64,000 nucleotides of DNA from Staphylococcus sp. M0911 (GCF_003491325.1 NZ_CP022881.1:806001-870000), one strand, 5' to 3'. Shown: positions 1-10,334, counted from the stretch's first letter. A program made the numbers and translations. Notes: generated from the letters alone by a model not told the origin.

Positions 1-1
1 C

Positions 2-1243
2 AAAATTAGAGGTGGAAAGACACTTAAAGGAGAAGTGAATATTAGTGGTGCTAAAAATAGTGCTGTAGCAATCATTCCTGCTACTTTATTAGCCCATGGA
101 CAAGTGAATTTAGATGGGTTACCACAAATCTCTGATGTAGAAACACTTGTTAGCTTATTAGAAGATTTAAATATTAAAACAAAATTAGACGGTACTAAAT
201 TAGATGTTGATACAACTGAAATTGAAAATGCACCATTACCCAATAATAAAGTTGAATCTTTAAGAGCCTCATATTATATGATGGGAGCAATGCTAGGAAG
301 ATTTAAAAAGTGTGTCATTGGGCTTCCAGGTGGTTGCCCATTAGGGCCACGTCCAATCGATCAACATATTAAAGGTTTTAAGGCATTAGGTGCAGAAATC
401 GATGAATCTAGTGACACGTCAATGAAAATTGAAGCTAAACAATTAAAAGGAGCTAATATCTTTTTAGATATGGTGAGTGTTGGTGCTACAATTAATATTA
501 TGTTAGCTGCGGTACATGCAGAAGGACAAACTGTTATTGAAAATGCAGCAAAAGAACCTGAAGTTGTAGATGTGGCTAATTTCTTAATTAGTATGGGAGC
601 ACAAATTAAAGGTGCCGGTACAACGACAATTAAAATTACTGGCGTAGATACATTACACGGTACAGAGTATCAAGTTATACCTGACCGTATTGAAGCAGGC
701 TCATACATGTGTATGGCGGCAGCTGCGGGAGAAGAAGTTGTCATTAATAATATAGTGCCAAGACATGTTGAAGCATTGACAGCTAAATTAAAAGAATTAG
801 GTGTCGATATCGAATTAAACGATGAAAAAGCTGTTATTAGAAAGAGCGAACCTTATCATAGTGTTGATATTAAAACACTGGTATATCCAGGATTTGCAAC
901 AGATCTACAACAACCGATTACACCATTATTATTTATGGCAAATGGTCCATCATTTGTTACAGATACAATTTATCCTGAAAGATTCAAGCATGTTGAAGAA
1001 CTACAACAAATGGGTGCTAACATTAATAAAGATAATGGCACAGCAACGATTAAACCATCCACTCTTAATGGGGCTGAAGTTTATGCGAGTGATTTAAGAG
1101 CAGGTGCATGCTTGATAGTAGCTGGTTTAATCGCGGAAGGCGTTACAACTATATACAACGTTAAACACATTTATCGTGGGTATACTCAAATTGTTGAACA
1201 TTTAAAAGCGCTCGGTGCAGAAATTTGGACTGAAACAGTTTAA
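2..1243 (+). CDS. murZ: UDP-N-acetylglucosamine 1-carboxyvinyltransferase MurZ (MurA2), 5' partial
   Basis: Second MurA paralogue of staphylococci. It transfers enolpyruvate from PEP to UDP-GlcNAc, the first committed step of peptidoglycan synthesis, in the cytoplasm. The frame is open from base 2 with [19 protein letters not shown], so only a few N-terminal residues lie outside the window; the GTG at 35 is internal. The active-site loop [12 protein letters not shown] has the Cys attacked by fosfomycin in the family. The repeated EPT fold is evident in [10 protein letters not shown] and [11 protein letters not shown]. The true murA is at about 20.9 kb in this window. The gene appears intact to its C-terminus (IWTETV). 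Confidence 0.96.
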   Translation, partial: KIRGGKTLKGEVNISGAKNSAVAIIPATLLAHGQVNLDGLPQISDVETLVSLLEDLNIKTKLDGTKLDVDTTEIENAPLPNNKVESLRASYYMMGAMLGRFKKCVIGLPGGCPLGPRPIDQHIKGFKALGAEIDESSDTSMKIEAKQLKGANIFLDMVSVGATINIMLAAVHAEGQTVIENAAKEPEVVDVANFLISMGAQIKGAGTTTIKITGVDTLHGTEYQVIPDRIEAGSYMCMAAAAGEEVVINNIVPRHVEALTAKLKELGVDIELNDEKAVIRKSEPYHSVDIKTLVYPGFATDLQQPITPLLFMANGPSFVTDTIYPERFKHVEELQQMGANINKDNGTATIKPSTLNGAEVYASDLRAGACLIVAGLIAEGVTTIYNVKHIYRGYTQIVEHLKALGAEIWTETV

Positions 1244-1249
1244 AAAATG

Positions 1250-1258
1250 TGGTATAAT
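1250..1258 (+). promoter_or_regulatory. candidate extended -10 promoter for the HxlR-family regulator
   Basis: TGGTATAAT fits an extended -10 (TGnTATAAT) just after the murZ stop and about 70 nt before the regulator ATG. No convincing -35 lies at 16-18 nt. This is inferred from sequence alone. Confidence 0.4.
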
Positions 1259-1330
1259 AAATATACTTAAAATTATAAGCACAGATTTTAGTGCATTAGT
1301 ATTAAGATATATGAGTGAGAGGTGAGATTT

Positions 1331-1669
1331 ATGGAAGTATGTCCTTATTTAGAAGAAACTTTTAAAATATTAGGACGCAGTTGGAACGGTTTAATCATCA
1401 ACTATTTATCTAGATGCGAAGACCAATCTGCACATTTTTCCGATTTGAAAAGAGACTTGAAAACAATCACGCCTCGTGCACTAAGTATTAAACTGACTGA
1501 ATTAGGAGACTGGGGATTGGTTGAAAAAAGAATCGTTTCCACTAGTCCAGTAACCATTATTTATGAATTGACAGAAAAAGGAAGTTCATTAGCTGACGCT
1601 TTAAAACCAATTGAAGAATGGGCACAAAATAATATTAATCTAGAATCTGAAGCAGAACCTGTAAAATAA
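1331..1669 (+). CDS. HxlR/DUF24-family winged-helix transcriptional regulator
   Basis: A 112-residue single-domain DNA-binding protein of the MarR-like HxlR (DUF24) family. It opens MEVCPYLEETFKILG, which includes the N-terminal Cys (residue 4) used by family members such as YodB, CatR and QsrR to sense quinones, aldehydes or disulfide stress. The helix-turn-helix region ITPRALSIKLTELGDWGLV is typical. I chose ATG 1331 because GAGAGGTGA sits at good distance; GTG 1322 overlaps that site. A second Cys is present near residue 29. It lies upstream of an aldehyde dehydrogenase, suggesting control of an electrophile or redox response, which is inference. The ligand is unknown. Confidence 0.85.
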   Translation: MEVCPYLEETFKILGRSWNGLIINYLSRCEDQSAHFSDLKRDLKTITPRALSIKLTELGDWGLVEKRIVSTSPVTIIYELTEKGSSLADALKPIEEWAQNNINLESEAEPVK

Positions 1670-1753
1670 TTCAGACAGTTGTACTTAGAATTGTTTAATT
1701 TCTAGATTACGACAACATCCTTATGATTAATTTTAATAAGAGGATGTATTGTA

Positions 1754-1788
1754 AGAGTGAGGCAATCATGTATTGCTTCGCTCTTTTT
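1754..1788 (+). terminator. intrinsic terminator after the HxlR regulator
   Basis: A stem formed by AGAGTGAGGCAAT and ATTGCTTCGCTCT around a 5-nt loop is followed by TTTTTCT. A second stem (ACATCCTTAT with ATAAGAGGATGT, about 1715-1747) lies just upstream, so two hairpins separate the regulator from the dehydrogenase gene. Confidence 0.75.
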
Positions 1789-1882
1789 CTATGCCATTTT
1801 ACAGATTGAGTGAATTCGATTGTAAATTCATAAATTTTAAATTTTAAAATGATTAAGTGCAATTGAATCAATGAGCAGATAT

Positions 1883-1908
1883 GTTTAACTTTGTAACAAA
1901 ATGGTTAG
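1883..1908 (+). promoter_or_regulatory. candidate sigma-B promoter of the aldehyde dehydrogenase gene
   Basis: GTTTAA (1883-1888) matches the sigma-B -35 consensus exactly. After 14 nt comes GGTTAG (1903-1908), a 4/6 match to GGGTAT. It lies 36 nt before the ATG. The -10 is imperfect, so this is a suggestion only. Confidence 0.4.
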
Positions 1909-1943
1909 AATAGTTGTATAACAAATCTAAGGAGTGAAGTTTG

Positions 1944-3371
1944 ATGAGACATTTCACTAAACAATATATTAATGGTGAATGGGTTGATAGTGCTAGTGGA
2001 GAAACAATAGAAGTAATTAACCCTGCAACTGAAGAGGTCATTGGTTCAGTGGCTAAAGGTAATGAAGAAGATGTTAATAAAGCAGTTGAAGCTGCAGATA
2101 ATGTATATTTAGATTTCCGTCATAGTACGGTTGAATATAGAAGAGATTTACTAGATAAAATCGTTAAAGAATATGAAAATAGAAAAGAAGATATTGTACA
2201 AGCGATTACTGATGAACTTGGTGCGCCGTTATCAGTTTCTGAAAAAGTACATTATCAAATGGGACTTAATCATTTTACTGCAGCGAGAGATGCATTAGAC
2301 AGTTTTGAATTTGAAGAACAACGTGGTGATGATTTAGTTCTGAAAGAAGCTATCGGCGTAGCAGGTTTAGTTACACCTTGGAATTTCCCAACTAATCAAA
2401 CATCACTTAAATTAGCTGCAGCATTTGCAGCAGGAAGCGCTGTTGTCTTAAAACCATCAGAAGAAACACCGTTCGCTGCTGTTATCTTAGCTGAAATATT
2501 TGATAAAGTAGGCGTGCCTAAAGGCGTATTTAACCTTGTTAATGGTGACGGTGAAGGTGTAGGTAATCCGTTAAGTGAACATCCTAAAGTTAGAATGATG
2601 TCATTTACAGGCTCAGGTCCTACTGGTTCAAAAATTATGGAAAAAGCAGCTAAAGACTTCAAAAAAGTATCATTAGAACTTGGTGGTAAGTCACCTTATA
2701 TCGTTTTAGATGATGTTGATATTGAAGAAGCGGCTAAAGCGACAACAGGTAAAGTTGTTAATAATACAGGACAAGTATGTACTGCAGGTACACGTGTATT
2801 AGTACCAAATAGTATTAAAGAAGACTTCTTAAAAGCTGTGAAAGCACAATTTAGTTCAGTCAAAGTCGGTGATCCTAGAGAAGAAGGTACACAAGTTGGA
2901 CCGATTATTAGTAAAAAACAATTTGACCAAGTTCAATCATATATTGATAAAGGTATTGAAGAAGGTGCAGAATTATTTTACGGAGGTCCTGGTAAACCTG
3001 AAGGTCTAGAAAAAGGATATTTTGCTCGTCCTACTATTTTCATTAACGTTGATAATCATATGACTATTGCTCAAGAAGAAATTTTTGGTCCTGTTATGTC
3101 AGTGATCACTTATAATGATGTAGACGAAGCAATTAAAATAGCGAATGATACGAAATATGGTCTAGCTGGTTATGTTATTGGTAATGATAAAGACACATTA
3201 CACAAAGTGGCACGTTCTATTGAAGCAGGAACAGTTGAAATTAATGAAGCTGGACGTAAACCAGATTTACCATTTGGTGGATATAAACAATCTGGATTAG
3301 GTCGTGAATGGGGCGACTACGGAATTGAAGAATTCTTAGAAGTAAAATCAATTGCAGGTTATTTCAAATAA
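1944..3371 (+). CDS. NAD(P)-dependent aldehyde dehydrogenase family protein
   Basis: A 475-residue soluble ALDH-superfamily enzyme that oxidises an aldehyde to the acid with NAD(P)+. Visible landmarks are the Rossmann entry [10 protein letters not shown], the cofactor Lys in [11 protein letters not shown], the [11 protein letters not shown] turn, the general-base Glu in LELGGKSP and the nucleophile Cys in [12 protein letters not shown]. The length is normal. ATG 1944 follows AAGGAGTGA; TTG 1941 is directly upstream but less likely. The substrate cannot be read from the sequence. It is transcribed on its own between two terminators, with a possible sigma-B promoter and an HxlR regulator upstream, so a stress role is plausible. 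Confidence 0.92.
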   Translation: MRHFTKQYINGEWVDSASGETIEVINPATEEVIGSVAKGNEEDVNKAVEAADNVYLDFRHSTVEYRRDLLDKIVKEYENRKEDIVQAITDELGAPLSVSEKVHYQMGLNHFTAARDALDSFEFEEQRGDDLVLKEAIGVAGLVTPWNFPTNQTSLKLAAAFAAGSAVVLKPSEETPFAAVILAEIFDKVGVPKGVFNLVNGDGEGVGNPLSEHPKVRMMSFTGSGPTGSKIMEKAAKDFKKVSLELGGKSPYIVLDDVDIEEAAKATTGKVVNNTGQVCTAGTRVLVPNSIKEDFLKAVKAQFSSVKVGDPREEGTQVGPIISKKQFDQVQSYIDKGIEEGAELFYGGPGKPEGLEKGYFARPTIFINVDNHMTIAQEEIFGPVMSVITYNDVDEAIKIANDTKYGLAGYVIGNDKDTLHKVARSIEAGTVEINEAGRKPDLPFGGYKQSGLGREWGDYGIEEFLEVKSIAGYFK

Positions 3372-3401
3372 TTAAAAAATCTTATGAATCAAATTTTTGT
3401 G

Positions 3402-3438
3402 AATGCACGTTACGTTATAAAGTAACGTGCATTGTTTT
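3402..3438 (+). terminator. intrinsic terminator after the aldehyde dehydrogenase gene
   Basis: A perfect 12-bp stem, AATGCACGTTAC (3402-3413) with GTAACGTGCATT (3422-3433), is followed by GTTTT. It can also fold on the opposite strand, but no gene faces it. Confidence 0.85.
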
Positions 3439-3634
3439 AAATATGTTAAATACAAAATTCGTTTTGTATTTAAATTAAAAGTTTGCTATAGTTATTCTAG
3501 TATTTAGAAGGTTATGATGAACAAAGTCGTGATAAGCACTTCAAAAGGCTTTTTTTAGTAAATGCTAATTAATAGCCATCTATGTTCCATCACAATCTTT
3601 TTAACATAAAAAATAAGGAAATGGGTGCAAGTCT

Positions 3635-4951
3635 ATGCCTGAACGAGAACGAACTTCTCCTCAATATGAATCTTTCCACGAACTATACAAAAACAACACT
3701 ACTAAAGAACTCACTCAGAAAGCTAAATCTTTAAAATTAACTAATTATAGTAAATTGAATAAGAAAGAACTTGTATTAGCTATCATGGAAGCTCAAATGG
3801 AGAAAGATGGCAATTATTATATGGAGGGTATTTTAGATGATATCCAAACCGATGGTTATGGTTTCTTAAGAACTGTTAATTATTCTAAGGGTGAAAAAGA
3901 CATCTATATTTCAGCAAGTCAAATTCGTCGATTTGAAATTAAAAGAGGCGATAAAGTAACAGGTAAAGTTCGTAAACCTAAAGATAATGAGAAATACTAT
4001 GGATTACTACAAGTGGACTTTGTTAACGATCAAAATGCTGAAGAAGTAAAAAAACGTCCTCACTTCCAAGCGTTGACGCCTTTGTATCCAGAAGAACGAA
4101 TTTTACTTGAAACTGAACCAAAAAATTATTCAACACGAATCATGGATTTAGTAACTCCTATTGGCTTAGGACAACGTGGGCTCATTGTTGCGCCACCTAA
4201 AGCGGGTAAAACATCATTACTTAAAGAAATTGCTAATGCAATTATTACCAATAAACCAGAAGCCAAATTATTTGTCTTGTTAGTTGGTGAGAGACCTGAA
4301 GAAGTAACTGATATAGAACGTTCAGTTGAATCAGCTGAAGTTGTACATTCAACGTTTGATGAACCACCACAACATCACGTGAAAGTTGCAGAATTATTAT
4401 TAGAGAGAGCTAAACGCCTTGTAGAAATAGGGGAAGATGTCATTATATTAATGGACTCAATTACTCGATTAGCTCGAGCTTATAACTTAGTCATTCCACC
4501 AAGTGGCCGTACGCTTTCTGGTGGTCTTGATCCAGCATCTCTGCATAAACCAAAAGCCTTTTTCGGTGCAGCCCGAAATATAGAAGCGGGTGGTAGTTTA
4601 ACTATCTTAGCTACAGCTTTAGTAGATACAGGCTCAAGAATGGACGATATGATTTATGAAGAATTCAAAGGTACAGGTAATATGGAGCTTCACTTAGATC
4701 GTAAACTATCTGAACGACGTATCTTCCCAGCTATAGACATTGGTCGAAGTTCTACACGTAAAGAAGAACTGTTAATTAGCAAGGCAGAGTTAGATACATT
4801 ATGGCAACTTCGTAATCTATTCACGGATTCTACGGATTTTACAGAGAGATTTATTCGTAAGTTAAAACGTTCAAAAAATAATAAAGATTTCTTTGAACAA
4901 CTACAAAAATCAGCAGAAGAAAGCACAAAAACAGGTAAACCTATTATTTAA
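3635..4951 (+). CDS. rho: transcription termination factor Rho
   Basis: Hexameric RNA-dependent ATPase/helicase that terminates untranslated transcripts. At 438 aa it matches other staphylococcal Rho proteins. It has an N-terminal Rho-N helical domain (about 20-55), a cold-shock-like RNA-binding domain (about 58-130, YGFLRT), a Walker A in [14 protein letters not shown], a Walker B ending in [14 protein letters not shown], and the Q/R loops near [23 protein letters not shown] 3635 follows AAGGAAATGGG. The leader from 3439 to 3634 has no clear terminator hairpin; Rho is often autoregulated in Firmicutes, but the sequence alone does not show it here. rpmE2 follows with its own promoter. Confidence 0.97.
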   Translation: MPERERTSPQYESFHELYKNNTTKELTQKAKSLKLTNYSKLNKKELVLAIMEAQMEKDGNYYMEGILDDIQTDGYGFLRTVNYSKGEKDIYISASQIRRFEIKRGDKVTGKVRKPKDNEKYYGLLQVDFVNDQNAEEVKKRPHFQALTPLYPEERILLETEPKNYSTRIMDLVTPIGLGQRGLIVAPPKAGKTSLLKEIANAIITNKPEAKLFVLLVGERPEEVTDIERSVESAEVVHSTFDEPPQHHVKVAELLLERAKRLVEIGEDVIILMDSITRLARAYNLVIPPSGRTLSGGLDPASLHKPKAFFGAARNIEAGGSLTILATALVDTGSRMDDMIYEEFKGTGNMELHLDRKLSERRIFPAIDIGRSSTRKEELLISKAELDTLWQLRNLFTDSTDFTERFIRKLKRSKNNKDFFEQLQKSAEESTKTGKPII

Positions 4952-4963
4952 TTTTACAAAGGG

Positions 4964-4992
4964 TTGCGTTTTACATTAATTACTATTATAAT
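4964..4992 (+). promoter_or_regulatory. sigma-A promoter of rpmE2
   Basis: TTGCGT (4964-4969), 17-nt spacer, TATAAT (4987-4992). It lies between the rho stop and the rpmE2 start, about 70 nt upstream of the ATG, so the ribosomal protein gene can be expressed independently of rho. Confidence 0.7.
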
Positions 4993-5062
4993 TACCAAGT
5001 ATTGGGTAAAAACTCACAAATAACTCTGTTCCAGATGGTTCAGGGCAAAGGAGCTGAAAACA

Positions 5063-5320
5063 ATGAAACAAGGAATTCATCCTGAGTATCATAAAGTTAT
5101 CTTTTTAGATACTACTACAAACTTTAAATTCTTAAGTGGTTCTACTAAAACATCATCAGAAACTATGGAGTGGGAAGATGGAAATGAATACCCAGTTATT
5201 CGTTTAGACATTTCTTCTGATTCACATCCTTTCTATACAGGACGTCAAAAATTCGCTGCTGCGGATGGTCGTGTGGAACGCTTCAACAAAAAGTTTGGTC
5301 TCAAATCAAACAACAACTAA
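5063..5320 (+). CDS. rpmE2: 50S ribosomal protein L31 type B
   Basis: A small 85-residue basic ribosomal protein of the large subunit that bridges towards the small subunit. It starts [16 protein letters not shown] and contains the family signature [12 protein letters not shown]. It has no Cys pairs, so it is the zinc-independent (C-minus, type B) form. In other Firmicutes this form replaces the zinc L31 under zinc limitation, but whether it is the only L31 here cannot be seen. ATG 5063 follows AAAGGAGCTG. It has its own promoter and terminator. Confidence 0.96.
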   Translation: MKQGIHPEYHKVIFLDTTTNFKFLSGSTKTSSETMEWEDGNEYPVIRLDISSDSHPFYTGRQKFAAADGRVERFNKKFGLKSNNN

Positions 5321-5332
5321 TTTTAAGTTTAG

Positions 5333-5373
5333 ACTGTCTACACCATATCAATGGTTATGTAGGCAGTTTTTTT
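5333..5373 (+). terminator. intrinsic terminator after rpmE2
   Basis: ACTG-CTACA pairs with TGTAG-CAGT across a loop containing a further short CCAT/ATGG pairing, and is followed by seven T. Confidence 0.8.
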
Positions 5374-5569
5374 ATTATAGTTATATTTAGAGATGACTTG
5401 CTATTCAACATAAGAGTAATAAAGAAATGAGTAAGTTATAGAATATTACTGTAGCTAACTTTTTCGAGTTATTATTGTATAATAGAATAGATTGCAAAAA
5501 TAGCATTTATGATATTTTAAAATATGATATAATTAAGCGATTATGTTTTGAAAAAGGGTGGAACGCTTA

Positions 5570-6169
5570 ATGTATGAAACTTATCATTCCGGATGGATTG
5601 AATGTATTACCGGAAGTATGTTTAGTGGTAAATCAGAAGAACTTATACGTCGACTTAGACGGGGAATTTACGCTAAACAGAAAGTTATTGTTTTTAAACC
5701 AGCAATTGATGATCGCTATCATAAAGAAAAGGTAGTTTCACATAATGGCAATGCAATTGAAGCTATAAATATTTCAACAGCTAGAGAAATTTTAAATCAT
5801 GACATATCTCATGCAGATGTTATCGGTATAGATGAAGTTCAATTTTTTGATGAAAATATTGTAAGTATCATACAACAACTTGCTGATCAAGGTCATCGAG
5901 TCATTGTGGCTGGATTAGATATGGACTTTAAAGGCGAACCGTTCGAGCCAATGCCTGAATTATTGGCATTAAGTGAGCATGTTACAAAATTGCAAGCTGT
6001 ATGTGCGGTATGTGGAGGGCCTTCAAGTCGAACTCAAAGACTTATAGATGGTCAACCCGCTAAAGCAGATGATCCAATTATTTTAGTAGGTGCTAATGAA
6101 AGTTATGAACCAAGATGTAGAGCGCATCATATTGTAGCGCCAAGTGAAAATGAGAAGGAGGAAATGTAG
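5570..6169 (+). CDS. tdk: thymidine kinase (type II)
   Basis: Salvage enzyme phosphorylating thymidine to dTMP with ATP. It is a 199-residue cytosolic protein. The P-loop is GSMFSGKS (about residues 15-22), the DEVQFF motif carries the Walker B Asp and catalytic Glu, and the lasso domain has zinc Cys residues in CAVCGG with the C-terminal CRAHH. I chose ATG 5570 because it gives the usual [17 protein letters not shown] start and follows AAAAAGGGTGG; GTG 5558 overlaps that site. Its stop codon overlaps the prfA GTG by one base, so tdk-prfA-prmC are translationally linked. Confidence 0.96.
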   Translation: MYETYHSGWIECITGSMFSGKSEELIRRLRRGIYAKQKVIVFKPAIDDRYHKEKVVSHNGNAIEAINISTAREILNHDISHADVIGIDEVQFFDENIVSIIQQLADQGHRVIVAGLDMDFKGEPFEPMPELLALSEHVTKLQAVCAVCGGPSSRTQRLIDGQPAKADDPIILVGANESYEPRCRAHHIVAPSENEKEEM

Positions 6170-7245
6170 TGTTTGATCAATTAGAAATTGTAGAGGAAAG
6201 ATATGAACAATTAAATGAAATGTTAAGCGACCCAGATGTCGTGAACGATTCAGATAAATTACGTAAATATTCAAAAGAACAGGCAGAATTGCAAAAAACT
6301 GTAGATGTCTATAGAAGTTATAAAAGTAAAAAAGAAGAGTTAGCAGATATCGAAGAAATGCTAAATGAGACTTCTGATAAAGAAGAAATTGAAATGTTAA
6401 AAGAAGAAAGCTCAAGTTTAAAAAATGAACTTCCTGAAATGGAAGAACAATTAAAATTATTACTTATTCCTAAAGATCCAAATGATGAAAAAGATGTTAT
6501 CGTTGAGATTCGTGCTGCAGCTGGTGGTGATGAAGCAGCAATTTTTGCTGGAGATTTAATGAGAATGTACTCTAAGTATGCTGAAGCGCACAACTTTAAA
6601 ACAGAAATTGTTGAAGCATCAGAAAGTGACCATGGTGGCTATAAAGAGATCAGTTTCTCAGTATCCGGTAACGGTGCATACAGCAAACTTAAATTTGAAA
6701 ATGGTGCGCATCGTGTTCAACGTGTTCCTGAAACAGAGTCAGGTGGTCGTATTCACACGTCAACAGCTACAGTCGCAGTATTACCAGAAGTAGAAGATGT
6801 AGAAATCGAAATTAGAAATGAAGACTTAAAAATTGATACGTATCGTTCTAGTGGTGCAGGTGGTCAGCACGTCAATACAACAGATTCAGCTGTTCGTATC
6901 ACTCACTTACCAACAGGTGTCATTGCTACTTCATCAGAAAAATCACAAATACAAAACCGTGAAAAAGCGATGAAAGTATTAAAAGCAAGATTGTATGATA
7001 TGAAATTGCAAGAAGAACAACAAAAATATGCATCACAACGTAAATCAGCAGTAGGAACAGGTGACCGTTCAGAAAGAATTAGAACGTATAACTATCCTCA
7101 AAGTCGTGTAACTGATCATAGAATTGGCTTAACATTGCAGAAACTGAATCAGATTATGGAAGGTAATTTAGATGAGATTATCGATGCCCTAACATTATCT
7201 GAACAAACAGATAAATTGAAAGAATTAAACAATGGTGAGTTATAA
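6169..7245 (+). CDS. prfA: peptide chain release factor 1
   Basis: RF1 reads UAA and UAG and triggers release of the finished peptide. At 358 aa it is full length. The catalytic loop [10 protein letters not shown] (about residues 227-236) holds the GGQ whose Gln is methylated by PrmC, encoded next. The acidic coiled-coil N-terminal domain 1 spans about 1-110. The start is GTG 6169, one base into the tdk TAG, with GAAGGAGG at good distance. It overlaps prmC by 14 nt. Confidence 0.97.
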   Translation: MFDQLEIVEERYEQLNEMLSDPDVVNDSDKLRKYSKEQAELQKTVDVYRSYKSKKEELADIEEMLNETSDKEEIEMLKEESSSLKNELPEMEEQLKLLLIPKDPNDEKDVIVEIRAAAGGDEAAIFAGDLMRMYSKYAEAHNFKTEIVEASESDHGGYKEISFSVSGNGAYSKLKFENGAHRVQRVPETESGGRIHTSTATVAVLPEVEDVEIEIRNEDLKIDTYRSSGAGGQHVNTTDSAVRITHLPTGVIATSSEKSQIQNREKAMKVLKARLYDMKLQEEQQKYASQRKSAVGTGDRSERIRTYNYPQSRVTDHRIGLTLQKLNQIMEGNLDEIIDALTLSEQTDKLKELNNGEL

Positions 7246-8068
7246 GGATTACTTAGCAAATGCTATTTCATTAGCAAAAGAGAAAGGCTATGAACAAACA
7301 CGAGCTGAGTGGTTATTACTTGATACATTTAATTGGTCACGTACAGACTATCTTATTCATATGAATGATGAAATGTCTGTTGCTGATAAAGCTAAACTTG
7401 GTTTAAATTTACAAAGAATGCTATCTGGAGAACCTATTCAATATATTGTAGGGTTTCAATCTTTTTATGGATACCGATTTACAGTATCTGATCGTTGTCT
7501 CATTCCTAGACCTGAAACTGAAGAAGTGATGTTACATTTTTTAAACCTTTGTAACGAAGGCGATGCAATAGCAGATATAGGGACAGGCAGTGGTGTATTA
7601 GGCATCACATTAAAAAAGTTAAAGCCTACTTTAAGCGTAATAGCTACCGATTTATATGAAGATGCATTAGAAGTGGCACGATTAAACGCAGAACAACACG
7701 GAGAGAACATTGATTTCATTCAAGGTAATGCGTTAAAGCCATTGATAGAACGAAATATTAAAGTAAATGGTCTGATATCAAATCCGCCATACATTGATGT
7801 CAAAGAAGTCAAAGATATGGCTAAAACAGTCGTAGACTATGAACCACATCAAGCATTATTTGCAAAGAGTCAAGGTTATGCTATTTATCAATCGATTCTA
7901 AATGATTTACCTAAGGTGTTATTACCAGGCGCACATGTAGTGTTTGAAATTGGTTATAACCAAGGTCAGACTTTAAAAGAGATAGTGAATGATATGTACC
8001 CAGATAAGGCAGTCGCAATTTATAAAGATATTAATCAACTAGATAGAATTTTAGAAATTAAATGGTAA
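7232..8068 (+). CDS. prmC: peptide chain release factor N5-glutamine methyltransferase
   Basis: SAM-dependent enzyme that methylates the GGQ glutamine of RF1 and RF2. It is a 278-residue protein with an N-terminal helical substrate-binding domain (about 1-75) and a class I methyltransferase domain. The SAM loop is [13 protein letters not shown] and the glutamine-binding motif NPPY lies at about residues 184-187. ATG 7232 lies inside the end of prfA, so translation is coupled to that of its substrate. The ordering prfA-prmC is widely conserved. Confidence 0.96.
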   Translation: MVSYKDYLANAISLAKEKGYEQTRAEWLLLDTFNWSRTDYLIHMNDEMSVADKAKLGLNLQRMLSGEPIQYIVGFQSFYGYRFTVSDRCLIPRPETEEVMLHFLNLCNEGDAIADIGTGSGVLGITLKKLKPTLSVIATDLYEDALEVARLNAEQHGENIDFIQGNALKPLIERNIKVNGLISNPPYIDVKEVKDMAKTVVDYEPHQALFAKSQGYAIYQSILNDLPKVLLPGAHVVFEIGYNQGQTLKEIVNDMYPDKAVAIYKDINQLDRILEIKW

Positions 8069-8138
8069 AGTCACGCTCATTTAAATAAATGGATTACTTT
8101 TAATTATTAAATTCTTAAATGTATTTAACATAGCTATC

Positions 8139-8199
8139 GGGTGGGAATGGGCTTTCTTTCAATTGAATATTGAAAGATGATAAGCTATCCCACCTTTTT
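8139..8199 (+). terminator. intrinsic terminator after tdk-prfA-prmC
   Basis: GGTGGGA pairs with TCCCACC, with an inner TTTCAAT/ATTGAAA stem, followed by TTTTTGTTTTG. This long composite hairpin separates the release factor genes from the Sua5-type gene. Confidence 0.75.
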
Positions 8200-8236
8200 G
8201 TTTTGTTAATCAAAGAAAGAGAGGTGTAAAAGAAAA

Positions 8237-9280
8237 GTGGAAACCAAAATTTGGGATTTAAGAACATACAGAAATGATATTAATCAAAGTCCTGATATAC
8301 AGGAAATTAAAGACACAGTTATAAATGGTGGGTTAGTTGCTTTACCTACCGAAACAGTATATGGGTTAGGTGCAGATGCTACTAATCAAAAAGCTGTTAG
8401 CCACATATATGAAGCCAAAGGCAGACCGTCTGATAATCCATTAATTGTACATATCCATGATATGTCGCAGATGAATGATTTTGTCGATACATTAGAGCCT
8501 AAGGTTCAGAGTTTAATGGAAGCATTTTGGCCGGGACCTATTTCATTTATATTACCTCTCAAGTCAGGTTATCTGTGCCCAAAAGTAACTGGTGGTTTGA
8601 ATTCAATTGCAGTGAGAATGCCAAGCCACCCCATTGGCAGAAGTGTATTACAACATATTGATAAACCAATTGCAGCGCCAAGTGCTAATATTAGTGGTAG
8701 ACCTTCCCCAACAACGTTTGAACATGTATTCCAAGATTTGAATGGTAGAATTGATGGGATTATTAATGGTGATCAAAGTGAAGAAGGTTTGGAAAGTACA
8801 GTGTTGGATTGTACACAATACCCGTTTAGAATTGCACGTCCAGGTTCAATAACTAAGAAAATGATTGAAAACGTACTTCCCAATTGCATAGAGGCATCAA
8901 ATTATAATGAAGCTTCTCAACCCATTGCACCAGGAATGAAATATAAGCATTATTCACCAGATACTCCAGTAACCATTTTAAAAGAATTAAACAAAAAAAT
9001 TCTAGACCATAATAAATGGAAACAGGTGGCGTTTGTAGTGCCTGATAGTTTGTCACATTTTCTACCTAAAGAAGCGATATATATAAAATTATGTGACAAT
9101 GTAACAGATATTAAACAAGCCAATCATTTACTTTATAGTATTTTGCATGAAATTGATCAACGTGCAGATATCACTCACGCATATATTTACGGATTTGATG
9201 AAAGTGATCAATCTGAAGCGATTATGAATCGCATGTTGAAAGCTGCTGGAAATAATATTGTGAAAGAGGCGTCATTATGA
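8237..9280 (+). CDS. L-threonylcarbamoyladenylate synthase (Sua5/YwlC type)
   Basis: Makes threonylcarbamoyl-AMP from threonine, bicarbonate and ATP for the t6A37 modification of ANN-decoding tRNAs. The 347-aa length shows it is the two-domain Sua5 form: a YrdC domain (about 15-205; LPTETVYGLGADA, KGRPSDNPLIVHI, APSANISGRPSPT) plus a C-terminal Sua5 domain entered by the PGMKYKHYSP linker. The start is GTG 8237, following AGAGAGGTG and giving the usual METKIWD opening. Its last four bases overlap the phosphatase gene (ATGA), indicating an operon. Confidence 0.94.
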   Translation: METKIWDLRTYRNDINQSPDIQEIKDTVINGGLVALPTETVYGLGADATNQKAVSHIYEAKGRPSDNPLIVHIHDMSQMNDFVDTLEPKVQSLMEAFWPGPISFILPLKSGYLCPKVTGGLNSIAVRMPSHPIGRSVLQHIDKPIAAPSANISGRPSPTTFEHVFQDLNGRIDGIINGDQSEEGLESTVLDCTQYPFRIARPGSITKKMIENVLPNCIEASNYNEASQPIAPGMKYKHYSPDTPVTILKELNKKILDHNKWKQVAFVVPDSLSHFLPKEAIYIKLCDNVTDIKQANHLLYSILHEIDQRADITHAYIYGFDESDQSEAIMNRMLKAAGNNIVKEASL

Positions 9281-9717
9281 AAGTGATTTTTGTTTGTACA
9301 GGAAATACGTGTCGAAGTCCATTGGCTGAAAGTATAGCAAAATCTTTATTTAAAAATGAAAATATTACAGTAGAATCAAGAGGTATATTTGCTTTAGATC
9401 ATCAACCGATTTCAAAACTGTCAGAAGAAATCATACATGAACAAGAATTACCACAGCCATCATTAACACAATCTTTTTCTGAAAAAGATATTGAAGCAAA
9501 TCTTATTTTAACCATGTCACAATCACATAAAGCAATTTTGAAATCGCAATATGGTTCAGTTACAAATATATTTACTTTAAGCGAATTTGTAGGTGACGAA
9601 TCTGAAGTTAATGATCCATATGGTGGGGATAAAAAGATTTATTTGAATACTTATAAACAAATTTATGACTTAATTAGTAAAATTAATCCAAAAGATCTGC
9701 AAGAGAATTATATATAA
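9277..9717 (+). CDS. ptpB: low-molecular-weight phosphatase of the YwlE/PtpB type, probable protein-arginine phosphatase
   Basis: A 146-residue cytosolic LMW-PTP-fold enzyme. The P-loop VCTGNTCRS places the nucleophile Cys at 7 and the Arg at 13; the general acid Asp is in DPYGG. Residue 11 is Thr, the feature that selects phosphoarginine over phosphotyrosine in B. subtilis YwlE. This makes it the likely counterpart of S. aureus PtpB, which opposes the arginine kinase McsB. The start ATGA overlaps the end of the upstream tRNA-modification gene. The specificity is inferred from family knowledge. Confidence 0.9.
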   Translation: MKVIFVCTGNTCRSPLAESIAKSLFKNENITVESRGIFALDHQPISKLSEEIIHEQELPQPSLTQSFSEKDIEANLILTMSQSHKAILKSQYGSVTNIFTLSEFVGDESEVNDPYGGDKKIYLNTYKQIYDLISKINPKDLQENYI

Positions 9718-9751
9718 TTAGTATATGTTACGCTTTAAATACGTTATAATA

Positions 9752-9786
9752 AGGGAGTATAGCAAGTTTGCTATGTTCCTTTTTTA
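9752..9786 (+). terminator. terminator or leader attenuator between ptpB and ywlG
   Basis: An imperfect stem AGGGAGTATAGCAA with TTTGCTATGTTCCT is followed by a T run to 9786. A TATAAT at 9745-9750 lies immediately upstream, so the hairpin could either end the ptpB transcript or sit at the 5' end of a ywlG transcript. Confidence 0.65.
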
Positions 9787-9809
9787 TATTTTAAGGGGGT
9801 GGGTTTTAA

Positions 9810-10334
9810 ATGCAAGATTTTTCAATGTTGTTAGAAGAATTAAAAGCGATGTCATTTTTTAATGAAGGTGAAATATGTTTGATTGGTTGTTCAACTTCTG
9901 AAGTGTTAGGTGAACGCATTGGTTCAGTAGGGTCAATGGAGGTAGCTGAGTCAATATTTAATGATTTAAACGAAATTAAATTACAAACAGGGGTTTCGTT
10001 TGCATTTCAAGGATGCGAACATATCAATAGAGCAATCACCATTGAAAGATCCGATTTTAATCCACTGACAATGGAAGAAGTTACTGTTGTTCCAGATGTT
10101 CATGCAGGCGGTAGTTTAGCAACTTATGCATATCAACATATGGAAGACCCAATCGTTGTTGAACATATCACCGTGCCTAAAGGTATAGATATAGGTCAAA
10201 CATTAATAGGTATGCATATTCAACATGTTTGTGTACCGGTTAGAACAAGTGTAAAGCAAGTTGGGGAAGCAATCGTTACCATTGCGACATCTAGACCTAA
10301 GAAAATTGGTGGCGAACGTGCAAAGTATAATTAA
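9810..10334 (+). CDS. ywlG: YwlG/UPF0340 family protein
   Basis: A 174-residue conserved soluble protein of unknown biochemical function (UPF0340, TIGR01440). Recognisable segments are [42 protein letters not shown] and the C-terminal [13 protein letters not shown]. No membrane segment is visible. ATG 9810 follows AAGGGGGTGGG. The position between the phosphatase gene and glyA is the same as in B. subtilis and S. aureus, but the neighbourhood does not give a function. It is intact, unlike the downstream glyA. Confidence 0.9.
   Translation: MQDFSMLLEELKAMSFFNEGEICLIGCSTSEVLGERIGSVGSMEVAESIFNDLNEIKLQTGVSFAFQGCEHINRAITIERSDFNPLTMEEVTVVPDVHAGGSLATYAYQHMEDPIVVEHITVPKGIDIGQTLIGMHIQHVCVPVRTSVKQVGEAIVTIATSRPKKIGGERAKYN

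Noticed and set aside
5513..5526. 14-bp palindrome ATATTTTAAAATAT before tdk
   Set aside because: Pure A/T palindromes of this size are common in such AT-rich intergenic DNA; no further support for an operator.
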